Under the pieces are notes generated by a model. That model had not been told where the DNA came from and made no database searches. It was given only the letters and a program-made list of their open reading frames with translations. DNA of 60,436 nt from Methylobacterium oryzihabitans (lineage in GTDB: Bacteria > Pseudomonadota > Alphaproteobacteria > Rhizobiales > Beijerinckiaceae): assembly GCF_004004555.2 (NCBI RefSeq), contig NZ_SACP01000036.1:1-60436 (forward strand). The letters are read 5' to 3'. The translations under genes were made by a program, and so were the position numbers. This document shows positions 25,725 to 32,996 of this stretch, in pieces (the first letter of the stretch is position 1; each line of letters begins with the position of its first letter).

Positions 25725-25778
25725 GGGCCGATCATCATCGGCCCGGCGCGACAGGGCGCAAGCTGAGCCAAGCTCAGC
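25725..25778 (+). other. two leader stem-loops before a small frame
   Basis: GGGCCGAT/ATCGGCCC (25725-25744, 4-nt loop) and GCTGAGC/GCTCAGC (25762-25778, 3-nt loop) lie in series just upstream of a short frame beginning at 25802. They could terminate the glycosyltransferase transcript or fold in the leader of the small gene. No T-tract follows. Confidence 0.4.
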
Positions 25779-25801
25779 GGTGAACACCAGGGGGGTTAGA
25801 C

Positions 25802-25921
25802 TTGAACGACCGCATCAGCCTGCCGCGGCGGGGCGAGAACCGCTTCACCGCCCGAGAATTCCTCCAGCTCGTCGGCGTCTCGGCGCTGCTCAGCGCCGCG
25901 ATGGTGTTCTTCCTGCACTGA
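25802..25921 (+). CDS. small single-span membrane peptide (39 residues)
   Basis: A TTG start at 25802 is preceded by a strong AGGGGGG. The frame encodes a basic N-terminus (NDRISLPRRGENRFTAREF), then one hydrophobic span LQLVGVSALLSAAMVFFLH ending at the stop. The charge pattern predicts a cytoplasmic N-terminus. It lies alone between two larger genes on the same strand. No family is recognised. The ribosome site and the clean amphipathic-then-hydrophobic layout are the evidence for expression. Confidence 0.45.
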   Translation: MNDRISLPRRGENRFTAREFLQLVGVSALLSAAMVFFLH

Positions 25922-26055
25922 GCCCATACGCCGGCCACCGCCGGCGCCCCGCAACCGCAGGTTCTTCGCCCGCCGCTGCAACGCTCGCGCGCCTCGGCGG
26001 TTCTTCCTGTCCGGGGCCGGTGTCCGGCCCGGTACGGAATGCGTCGGGCGTATCG

Positions 26056-27528
26056 ATGGGACCTCACTCGCTGGCCGTGTCGCAACGGATCGAACCGGAC
26101 GAGGCGCTGCTCGCCGCGCCGCCGGCGACGAGCCTGTTTTCTCCCGGGCGCAACTGCTGGCGCATCGCCAAGGCCGAGCGTGCCGCCGTGCTGGTCGACG
26201 GCGCCGACTACTTCGCCGCCCTGGAGAGCGCCCTGCGCGGCGCGCGGCGCCAGATCCTCATCGTCGGCTGGGACTTCGACGGCCGCATCCGCCTGCGCCA
26301 CGATGCCGACGAGGACGCCTCGCCGCCGCTCGGGCCGCTGCTGCGCCTCCTCGTCGAGGCGCGGCCCGACCTCGAGGTGCGGATCCTGGTCTGGAGCGTC
26401 GCCACCGTGCACGGACCCGGCGCGGCGCTGCCGCTGATCTTCGGCGCCGACTGGCAGGACCATCCGCGCATCACGCTCAAGCTCGACGCCCACCATCCGT
26501 TCTACGCCGCCCACCACCAGAAGATCGTCTGCATCGACGACGGGATCGCGTTCTCGGGCGGGATGGACCTGACGGTCGAGCGCTGGGACACGCCCGGCCA
26601 CCGGCCGGCGGATCCCCTGCGCCACGATCCCGACGGCGAGCCCTACACGCCGGTCCACGACATCCAGATGGCGGTCGACGGCGACGCCGCCCGGGCTCTC
26701 GGCGACCTCGCCCGCGCCCGCTGGGCCGACGCGACCGGCGAGACCCTGCCGGTGCCGACCGTGGGCGCCCCGCTCTGGCCCGAGGGCGTGGCGCCGGCGA
26801 TGACCGGGGTCGAGGTCGCGGTCGCCCGCACGATGCCGGCCTATCGCGGCCGTCCCTCGGTCGAGGAGGCGGCGGCGCTGACCGCCGACATGCTCGCCGC
26901 CGCCCGCGAGGCGATCTACATCGAGGCGCAGTACCTCACCGCCCGCTACGTCGGCGACGCGCTCCAGCGCCTGCTCGAAGCGCCGACCGGCCCCGACATC
27001 GTGATCGTGCTGACGCGCCGTTCGCACGACCTCATCGAGCGGGTCGCCATGGGCACGCCCCGCGACCGGCTGCTGCGCCGCCTGCGCGCCGCCGACCATG
27101 CCGGGCGGCTGTTCGTCGGCTATCCGGCGGTGTGCCGTTCGGATGCGGCGGACGACGAGTGCCAGGTCCTCGTCCACGCCAAGCTCATCATCGTCGACGA
27201 CGCGGCCCTGCGGGTCGGGTCGTCGAACCTCAACAACCGCTCGGTCGCCCTCGACACCGAGTGCGACCTCGCCGTCGAGGGCCGCGACCCGGCGACCCGC
27301 CGGGCGATCCTCAACCTGCGCCACCGGCTGCTCGCCGAGCATCTCGCCGCCACCCCCGAGGCGGTGGAGGACGCGGTGCGGCAGGAGGGCTCGCTGGTGC
27401 GGGCGGTGCAGCGCCTCAACGGCGGCCCGCGCGGTCTGCGCCCCTTCGACGTGCCGGAGGAGGACAAGTTGATCGACCCGATCCTCGGCTCCGACGTGCT
27501 CGACCCCGAACGGCCGTTCGGGGCCTGA
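26056..27528 (+). CDS. phospholipase D/cardiolipin synthase family protein
   Basis: The 490-residue protein starts at ATG 26056 (MGPHSLAVSQRIEPDE); the frame is open further upstream but lacks family similarity there. Two HKD motifs are intact: HHQKIVCIDDGIAFSGGMD in the N-half and HAKLIIVDDAALRVGSSNLN in the C-half. That gives a complete bilobal PLD active site. No membrane span is seen, so it is closer to soluble PLD enzymes than to classic cardiolipin synthases. The substrate could be a phospholipid headgroup. Confidence 0.88.
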   Translation: MGPHSLAVSQRIEPDEALLAAPPATSLFSPGRNCWRIAKAERAAVLVDGADYFAALESALRGARRQILIVGWDFDGRIRLRHDADEDASPPLGPLLRLLVEARPDLEVRILVWSVATVHGPGAALPLIFGADWQDHPRITLKLDAHHPFYAAHHQKIVCIDDGIAFSGGMDLTVERWDTPGHRPADPLRHDPDGEPYTPVHDIQMAVDGDAARALGDLARARWADATGETLPVPTVGAPLWPEGVAPAMTGVEVAVARTMPAYRGRPSVEEAAALTADMLAAAREAIYIEAQYLTARYVGDALQRLLEAPTGPDIVIVLTRRSHDLIERVAMGTPRDRLLRRLRAADHAGRLFVGYPAVCRSDAADDECQVLVHAKLIIVDDAALRVGSSNLNNRSVALDTECDLAVEGRDPATRRAILNLRHRLLAEHLAATPEAVEDAVRQEGSLVRAVQRLNGGPRGLRPFDVPEEDKLIDPILGSDVLDPERPFGA

Positions 27529-27538
27529 GGGCGCGCGG

Positions 27539-28333
27539 TTACTGCGCGGTCCAGCCGCCGTCGACCGGCAGGTTGGCACCGGTGATCTGGCTCGCCGCGT
27601 CCGAGCACAGGAACACCGCCAGGGCGGCGATCTGCTCGACGGTGACGAACTCCTTGGTCGGCTGGGCCGCCAGCAGCACGTCGTTGATGACCTGATCCTT
27701 GGTCAGGTTGCGGGCCTTCATCGTGTCGGGGATCTGGTGCTCGACCAGCGGGGTCCAGACGTAGCCCGGCGAGATGCAGTTGACCGTGATCTTGTGGGTG
27801 GCGAGTTCGAGCGCTGCGGTCTTGGTCAGGCCGGCGATGCCGTGCTTGGCCGAGACGTAGGCCGACTTGAACGGCGAGGCGACGAGGGAGTGCGCCGAGG
27901 CGGTGTTGATGATCCGGCCCCAGCCGCGCGCCTTCATGCCGGGGATCGCCGCCCGCATGGTGTGGAAGGCCGAGCACAGATTGATCGCGATGATCTGGTC
28001 CCATTTCTCGAGCGGGAAGTCCTCGATCGGCGACACGAACTGGATGCCGGCGTTGTTCACCAGCACGTCGACCGAGCCGAAGGTCTGTTCGGCAGTCGCG
28101 ACCATGCCGGCGATCGCCTCGGGCTTCGACATGTCGGCGTCCGAGTAGAGCGCCTTGACGCCGAACTCCGATTCGAGGGCGGCGCGCTCGCGCTCGATGT
28201 CCTCGGGCTTGCCGAAGCCGTTGATGACGACGTTGGCGCCCTGGCCGGCGAGGCCGCGCGCGATGGCGAGGCCGATGCCGCTGGTCGATCCGGTGACGAG
28301 GGCGGTCTTCTGCGAAAGGATCTTGTCGCTCAT
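27539..28333 (-). CDS. bdhA: D-3-hydroxybutyrate dehydrogenase
   Basis: The 264-residue short-chain dehydrogenase (start ATG 28333 with GGAGGC upstream) interconverts 3-hydroxybutyrate and acetoacetate with NAD. It shows the Rossmann motif TGSTSGIGLAIARG, NNAGIQFVSPIEDF, catalytic Tyr159 and Lys163 in AYVSAKHG, and the bdhA-typical CISPGYVWTPLVEHQIP. It lies downstream of acetoacetate decarboxylase and patatin on the same strand, forming a ketone-body/polyhydroxybutyrate breakdown set. A structured 228-bp gap separates it from adc. Confidence 0.96.
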   Translation of the reverse strand: MSDKILSQKTALVTGSTSGIGLAIARGLAGQGANVVINGFGKPEDIERERAALESEFGVKALYSDADMSKPEAIAGMVATAEQTFGSVDVLVNNAGIQFVSPIEDFPLEKWDQIIAINLCSAFHTMRAAIPGMKARGWGRIINTASAHSLVASPFKSAYVSAKHGIAGLTKTAALELATHKITVNCISPGYVWTPLVEHQIPDTMKARNLTKDQVINDVLLAAQPTKEFVTVEQIAALAVFLCSDAASQITGANLPVDGGWTAQ

Positions 28334-28368
28334 GGGTTGAGCCTCCGGGATGGGAAGAGGGTGGATCA

Positions 28369-28556
28369 ACAGGGCAATCGGGTGAAACCCGATTGTCGAT
28401 GCGGCGGGCGCGAAGAGCGCCCCGCGCAGCGGGTCCGGGAGGACGAACGTCCTCCCGGACGCAGAGCGGAGCGAAAGCCAAGTGAGCGGATGCGAACGCC
28501 GGCGCTTGAGGCCAAGCAACAAACACAGGGCAATCGGGTGACCCGATTGCCCTGTG
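28369..28556 (-). repeat. repeated stem-loops in the adc-bdhA gap
   Basis: CACAGGGCAATCGGGT (28524-28539) and ACCCGATTGCCCTGTG (28541-28556) form a perfect 16-bp stem just after the adc stop. About 150 bp away the core recurs as ACAGGGCAATCGGGTGAAAC with its own 8-bp stem CAATCGGG/CCCGATTG (about 28375-28395). Between them lies a third hairpin, GTCCGGGAGGAC/GTCCTCCCGGAC (28433-28444, 28449-28460). The region could hold an mRNA processing or stabilising element, a terminator without T-tract, or a small RNA. Confidence 0.7.
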
Positions 28557-28561
28557 GTGTG

Positions 28562-29305
28562 TCAGGCGAGGTAGTCGTGCAGCACCTCGCCGTAGGGCAG
28601 GGTGAAGTCGACGACCTGGTGGCGGGCGCGGACGATCCGGCGCACCGGCAGGTCGGCGACGCCGCAATTGACGTGCGGGATCAGGTGGAGCCGGGCGTCG
28701 CCCTCCCAGGCGCCGTGGACGTGGATGTCCTTCAGCCGGTAGCCGACGAGCTGCGCGATCTTCGGGCTGCCGTCGACGTCGGGGATCAGCTTCAGGTTGA
28801 CGTTGAGGTGGCCGATGCCCTCGCGCACCGCGTCGAGCTGGTCCTCCAGGCTGCGGTGCTTGTAGGTCATCGTGCCCATCGCCACCCGCTCGTCGTCGTA
28901 GTGCAGGGTGCCGGTCAGCGTGTCCTTCATCACCTTCAGGCGCGGCACGCCGTACTTCTTCGGGAAACCCCAGATCTCGCGGCCGGCGCTGATCGGCGGC
29001 TCGTCGTCGAGGTACATCTGGACCGAGTAGTTGCACGGCTCGCCGTTCCAGGTCGCGACGATCGCCGAGCCGCTCTCCTCGTAGTCGCCGAAGCCGGAGG
29101 AATCCGGCATCTTCATCCACTCGTAGAAGGCGAGGTTGCCGGGCGCCGGCTGCAGCGGCTCGGGCAGGGCGGCGCGCAGCGCATCCGGGTCGGTCTCGTA
29201 GGTGATGATGAGGTATTCCCGCCGCATGAAGCGGTACGGCCCGTGCGGGTAGCTCGGGCAGGTGGCGGGCATCGACGGGGCCTTGAGGATCTCGTCACGG
29301 GTCAT
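28562..29305 (-). CDS. adc: acetoacetate decarboxylase
   Basis: The 247-residue enzyme decarboxylates acetoacetate to acetone and carbon dioxide through a Schiff base. The signature EIWGFPKKYGVPRL carries the paired lysines (116, 117) equivalent to Lys115/Lys116 of the Clostridium enzyme. YSVQMYLDDEPP and LPYGEVLHDYLA are also family features. It lies between the patatin gene and bdhA, so acetoacetate made by BdhA can be diverted here. Length is normal. Confidence 0.96.
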   Translation of the reverse strand: MTRDEILKAPSMPATCPSYPHGPYRFMRREYLIITYETDPDALRAALPEPLQPAPGNLAFYEWMKMPDSSGFGDYEESGSAIVATWNGEPCNYSVQMYLDDEPPISAGREIWGFPKKYGVPRLKVMKDTLTGTLHYDDERVAMGTMTYKHRSLEDQLDAVREGIGHLNVNLKLIPDVDGSPKIAQLVGYRLKDIHVHGAWEGDARLHLIPHVNCGVADLPVRRIVRARHQVVDFTLPYGEVLHDYLA

Positions 29306-29377
29306 CGCGGTCTGGCTCCTCGGGGGCAGGGAGATCGTTGATCGGGGATCGGTGTGACGGTGCGGCGACGCCCGGGA

Positions 29378-30511
29378 TCAGTCCCGTGCGTCCCGGGTGA
29401 GGTCGAACACCGCCACGCCCTGCTCGGGCCGGCAGCGGGCGATCCAGTCGCGGTGGCGCACGGAGCGCAGCACGTCGCTGCGCCCGGCCGCCCAGTGCTC
29501 CTGCATCGTGCGGCGCGAGAACTCGTAGTCCTTCGCGTTGCCTTCGTAGGTCTTGCGCCGGTAGATGAGCTGGACGATCGTGACCGCGTTCTCGTGGCTG
29601 GACTCGGTCAGGAAGGCGACGTCCGGGTCCTCGCGCAAGTCCGGCGGCAGCTTCTCGATCAGCCTCCGGAACGCGGCCTTGGCCTCGTGAGCCTGCTTCT
29701 GCGCGTCGGTGTTGAGCCGGGTGCGGCTGGAGAACCGGATGTCCTTCTCGCGCTCGCCGGCATCGGCGATGGTCCGGGGCAGCGGGCCGCGGGCGCAGAA
29801 CAGGTCGACCTGGAAGATCGTCAGGTCGCGCACCGTCTCCTCGTCCAGGACGTGCTGGAGCGGCGTGTTCGAGACGATGCCGCCGTCCCAGTAGAACTCG
29901 CCGTCGATCTCGACCGGCGGGAAGCCCGGCGGCAGCGCGCCCGAGGCCATGATGTGCTCGGGGCCGATCCGCTCGTGGTGGTTGTCGAAATACGCGAAGT
30001 TGCCGGTGCGAACGTTGACCGCGCCGACGCTGAGCCGGGTCTCGCGCCGGTTGATCCGGTCGAAGTCGACGAGTTCGAGCAGCGTGTCGCGCAACGGCGC
30101 GGTGTCGTAGTAGCTCAGCGCCTCGGCGGCGCCGGCCGGGTAGAACATCGCCGGCGGCACCCGCGGCAGGAAGAAGCCCGGCACCCCGAAGGTCGCGCCC
30201 CAGGCGGCGCTCCACTCGTTGAAGGCGGCCCGGGCCTGCTCGCCGGGAAACAGCGGCCCGATCTGCACCCCCGACGAGATCCGCTCCCAGAACGTGCGCA
30301 GCCGTTCGAGCCGCCGCTCCGGCGGGTTGCCGGCGATCAGCGCGGCGTTGATCGCCCCGATCGAGATGCCGGCGACCCAGCCGGGGGTCATGTCGGCCTC
30401 CTGAAGCGCCTCGACCACGCCGGCCTGATACGAGCCGAGGGCGCCGCCGCCCTGGAGCACCAGGACGCGATCCGTCTCCGGCGGATCCGCTTGGGGCGTC
30501 TCTGACGTCAC
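29378..30511 (-). CDS. patatin-like phospholipase
   Basis: The 377-residue protein starts at minus-strand GTG 30511, which has an ideal CGGAGG five to six bases upstream. The patatin catalytic dyad is visible: oxyanion loop LQGGGALGSYQAG, Ser50 in GISIGAINAAL and Asp209 in YWDGGIVSN. The family hydrolyses phospholipid acyl esters, and some members act on polyhydroxybutyrate granules. It heads the adc-bdhA set, which supports a role in lipid or polyester turnover. No signal peptide is seen. Confidence 0.92.
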   Translation of the reverse strand: MTSETPQADPPETDRVLVLQGGGALGSYQAGVVEALQEADMTPGWVAGISIGAINAALIAGNPPERRLERLRTFWERISSGVQIGPLFPGEQARAAFNEWSAAWGATFGVPGFFLPRVPPAMFYPAGAAEALSYYDTAPLRDTLLELVDFDRINRRETRLSVGAVNVRTGNFAYFDNHHERIGPEHIMASGALPPGFPPVEIDGEFYWDGGIVSNTPLQHVLDEETVRDLTIFQVDLFCARGPLPRTIADAGEREKDIRFSSRTRLNTDAQKQAHEAKAAFRRLIEKLPPDLREDPDVAFLTESSHENAVTIVQLIYRRKTYEGNAKDYEFSRRTMQEHWAAGRSDVLRSVRHRDWIARCRPEQGVAVFDLTRDARD

Positions 30512-30812
30512 CTGAACCTCCGTTCGCGGCCCGTGCCGGCCCCTGTCTGCGAGTGCGCGGATAAAGGCAGCGCCGGGCCGTCCGCGCAAGCCGGCGCGCG
30601 CCGCGGCCGGCGCGGTTGCGGCGCTCGAAGGACCGCCCGAGCGCCGCGATGTCGCTGATTCTCCCGCAGGTTCCGCCGCTTCACGGTTCCCTAACGGTGC
30701 TCGCCGAATGCCGCGGCGGCCGGGTTCGCCGGAGGGAACCGGCATGGCATCCGCTCCGCTCGGGGCCGTCGTCGTCTCGCCCGAGCCGTGCGCGGCTGCG
30801 AAGGAGGGGCGT
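30512..30812. other. 301-bp region upstream of the patatin gene
   Basis: This gap lies between the patatin start and the end of a DUF4279 gene on the same strand. It should hold the promoter of the patatin-adc-bdhA set. No convincing frame, hairpin terminator or known operator is visible. Composition is typical of the genome. Confidence 0.5.
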
Positions 30813-31280
30813 TCAGGCCGCCTCCGTCGCCTCGTCGTCCCTGTGAAAATCGGTCTCGATCGTGCCGCCCGCCGCGGAGACGACGTACCGGAACGACCGG
30901 CTGATCTCTGGCAGCTTGGCGTCGGCAGCGCCGTACCAGAATACGTCGACCCGGAATTCCATGCCGGGTTCCTTCATCAGATCCTGGACTTTCCCCAGGG
31001 CTCTCTCCGGCCAGGGAGAAATCTCCCCGATGATGATTCGCTCCAACGCGGCCAGGTGTTGCTTGAGGCTCGTCGATTGCACTCTGTTCTTCGTGCTGTA
31101 GATCCAGATCCCGAATTGTCGCTGCAGTGGCTTGCCGGCGACGACATGGTCCTCGCCGCGCCGGTACGAGAGGGTCGGTTCGGTGTCCAGTATCGCGGAT
31201 ATTAACTGGGGGTCCAGGTCGGGGCCCTTGAACACGATGGCCGCATAGGTGGCCGGAAGCGGCCGTGGATCAGTGCTCAT
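30813..31280 (-). CDS. DUF4279 family protein, possible immunity protein
   Basis: The 155-residue soluble protein matches DUF4279 by pattern: an N-terminal AAIVFKGPDLDPQLISAILDTEPT, a central FGIWIYSTKNRV and later LEFRVDVFWYG-like EFRVDVFWYGAADAKLPEIS. Function of the family is unknown. Its start overlaps the end of the upstream frame by 11 nt, and GC is visibly lower than the surroundings. The small acidic partner and the order fit a toxin-immunity pair, but this is inference only. Confidence 0.68.
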   Translation of the reverse strand: MSTDPRPLPATYAAIVFKGPDLDPQLISAILDTEPTLSYRRGEDHVVAGKPLQRQFGIWIYSTKNRVQSTSLKQHLAALERIIIGEISPWPERALGKVQDLMKEPGMEFRVDVFWYGAADAKLPEISRSFRYVVSAAGGTIETDFHRDDEATEAA

Positions 31281-31569
31281 CGTGAAGGTTCCCGATCTCG
31301 TCGCCGCTGAGTTTGTCGGTCACGTCCCCGTTGTCGTAGATCACCGTATCGTCCTTCGGGCTCAGCCCGGCCGCTTGTTTGATCGTGTGCAAGGCATCGG
31401 CGCATCTGTAGGGGTCTATCTTCAACGCTTGGCTGACAAAGGGAATCGGATTGCCGCTCCGGTCCCAGATGATGCGACGTGACAACGCTGTAGCCCGTCC
31501 GAGTGTTGCCGCGCGTCCGATGCCGTCCTGCCTGGATCTGGACGGTATCCCATCGCGGACCCGACGCAA
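31270..31569 (-). CDS. orphan polymorphic-toxin-tip-like frame
   Basis: A 99-residue frame with TTG as first possible start and no good ribosome site. The last 66 residues (IIWDRSGNPIPFVSQ, CADALHTIKQAAGL, VIYDNGDVTDKLSGDEIGNL) look like the compact C-terminal domains that end RHS/CDI-type toxins, where a D-x-GDV/E-x-IGNL ending is common. The basic N-terminal 33 residues look non-native, so it may be a broken toxin end without its delivery protein. The overlapping DUF4279 gene would be the immunity gene. Resemblance is by eye and moderate. Confidence 0.42.
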   Translation of the reverse strand: MRRVRDGIPSRSRQDGIGRAATLGRATALSRRIIWDRSGNPIPFVSQALKIDPYRCADALHTIKQAAGLSPKDDTVIYDNGDVTDKLSGDEIGNLHDEH

Positions 31570-31631
31570 CCCCCGTGCCGATCCGTTCCCAAGAGGGCCT
31601 CGGGTTGACAGCCGCCCGACCCTTCGCCAAG

Positions 31632-31670
31632 CCTCCGGCCGCTTTCCGGCACCCCGGCCGGAGGGCTTTT
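31632..31670 (+). terminator. hairpin plus T-run in the accA leader
   Basis: Arms CCTCCGGCC (31632-31640) and GGCCGGAGG (31656-31664) pair perfectly around a 15-nt loop and are followed by GCTTTT. It reads as a rho-independent terminator on the plus strand, 54 nt before accA. No plus-strand gene lies upstream, so it may act as an attenuator of accA transcription. Confidence 0.5.
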
Positions 31671-31723
31671 CGGCACCGGCCCCGGCGGCGTCCCGCCGCT
31701 TCCGCCGCCGCCCACGGATTGCG

Positions 31724-32677
31724 ATGCGCTCCTACCTCGACTTCGAAAAGCCGGTCGCCGAACTCGAGGCCAAGCTGGAGGAACTGCGCGCGCTCGGCGA
31801 CCGCGACGGCGCCGTGTCGATCAGCGAGGATGTCGGCCGGCTGGAGGCCAAGGCCGCCGCGGCCCTGGCCGAGCTCTACGCCGCCCTCACGCCGTGGCAG
31901 AAGACCCAGGTCGCGCGCCACCCCCAGCGGCCGCACTTCGTCGATTACTGCGCCGGGCTGATCGAGGACTTCGTGCCGCTCGCCGGCGACCGCGCCTTCG
32001 GCGAGGACGAGGCGGTGGTCGGCGGCTTCGGCCGCTTCCGCGGCCGGCCGGTCTGCGTCATCGGCCAGGAGAAGGGTGCGACCACCGAGGCGCGCATCCG
32101 GCACAATTTCGGAATGGCCAAGCCCGAGGGCTACCGCAAGGCGGTGCGCCTGATGGAACTGGCCGGCCGCTTCGGCCTGCCGGTCCTCACCTTCGTCGAC
32201 ACCGCTGGCGCCTATCCGGGCATCGAGGCCGAGGAGCGCGGGCAGGCCGAGGCCATCGCCCGCTCGACCGAGGCCTGCCTCGGCCTGCCGACCCCGAACG
32301 TCACCCTGGTGATCGGCGAGGGCGGCTCGGGCGGCGCCATCGCGCTCGCCACCGCCAACACCGTGCTGATGCTGGAGCACGCGATCTACAGCGTGATCTC
32401 GCCGGAGGGGGCCGCCTCGATCCTGTGGCGCGACGCCGCCCGGGCGCAGGACGCCGCCACCGCGATGAAGATCACCGCCCAGGATCTGCTGCGGCTCGGG
32501 GTCATCGACGGCATCGTGCCCGAGCCGACCGGCGGCGCCCACCGCGACCCCGCGGTGGTGATCGCGGCGGCCGGCGACGCGATGCTGAAGGCCCTCGACG
32601 ACCTCGCCGGCCGCGACGCCGAGGCGGTGCGCGACCACCGGGCGAAGAAGTTCCTCGAAATCGGCCGCAAGCTGTGA
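31724..32677 (+). CDS. accA: acetyl-CoA carboxylase carboxyltransferase subunit alpha
   Basis: The 317-residue subunit starts at ATG 31724 (MRSYLDFEKPVAELEAK). With AccD it transfers carboxyl from biotin to acetyl-CoA for fatty acid synthesis. Motifs include DRAFGEDEAVVGGFGRFRG, HNFGMAKPEGYRKA, FVDTAGAYPGIEAEERGQ, VIGEGGSGGAIA and SPEGAASILWRD. Length and order are normal. Confidence 0.98.
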   Translation: MRSYLDFEKPVAELEAKLEELRALGDRDGAVSISEDVGRLEAKAAAALAELYAALTPWQKTQVARHPQRPHFVDYCAGLIEDFVPLAGDRAFGEDEAVVGGFGRFRGRPVCVIGQEKGATTEARIRHNFGMAKPEGYRKAVRLMELAGRFGLPVLTFVDTAGAYPGIEAEERGQAEAIARSTEACLGLPTPNVTLVIGEGGSGGAIALATANTVLMLEHAIYSVISPEGAASILWRDAARAQDAATAMKITAQDLLRLGVIDGIVPEPTGGAHRDPAVVIAAAGDAMLKALDDLAGRDAEAVRDHRAKKFLEIGRKL

Positions 32678-32996
32678 CCTTTGCGCCACGGTCGCGGGAA
32701 TCCGCGATCCGCGGCCGGCGGCCACAGCCGGATCTGGCCGCGGCTTGACGCCTTCGTAAAGGCCGGTCCTGTGCTTGTTGCGATCGCCGCCATCCCCGTC
32801 TTGCACAGGTGCGACGAGTGTCGCGGCCATGGTTTCGCCGAAGATGGCGCAGATCTCGGGCCTTGCGAAACCCATCGCCGCGGTCGCGACGGCCGGGCCG
32901 CCGCGTTGCGGTAAGGCTTGGTCAAGCCTAACGACGCTATGGGGGTCGTGACTGACGACCCGCCGCGGCGGGCGGTGACGGAAGACGGGGATCCCC
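32678..32996. other. 319-bp gap before the YafK-like gene
   Basis: No gene is seen. An AGGCTTGGTCAAGCCT inverted repeat lies near 32917-32934, about 65 bp before the next start, in a position suited to a regulatory site. The rest is ordinary GC-rich sequence. Confidence 0.45.
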
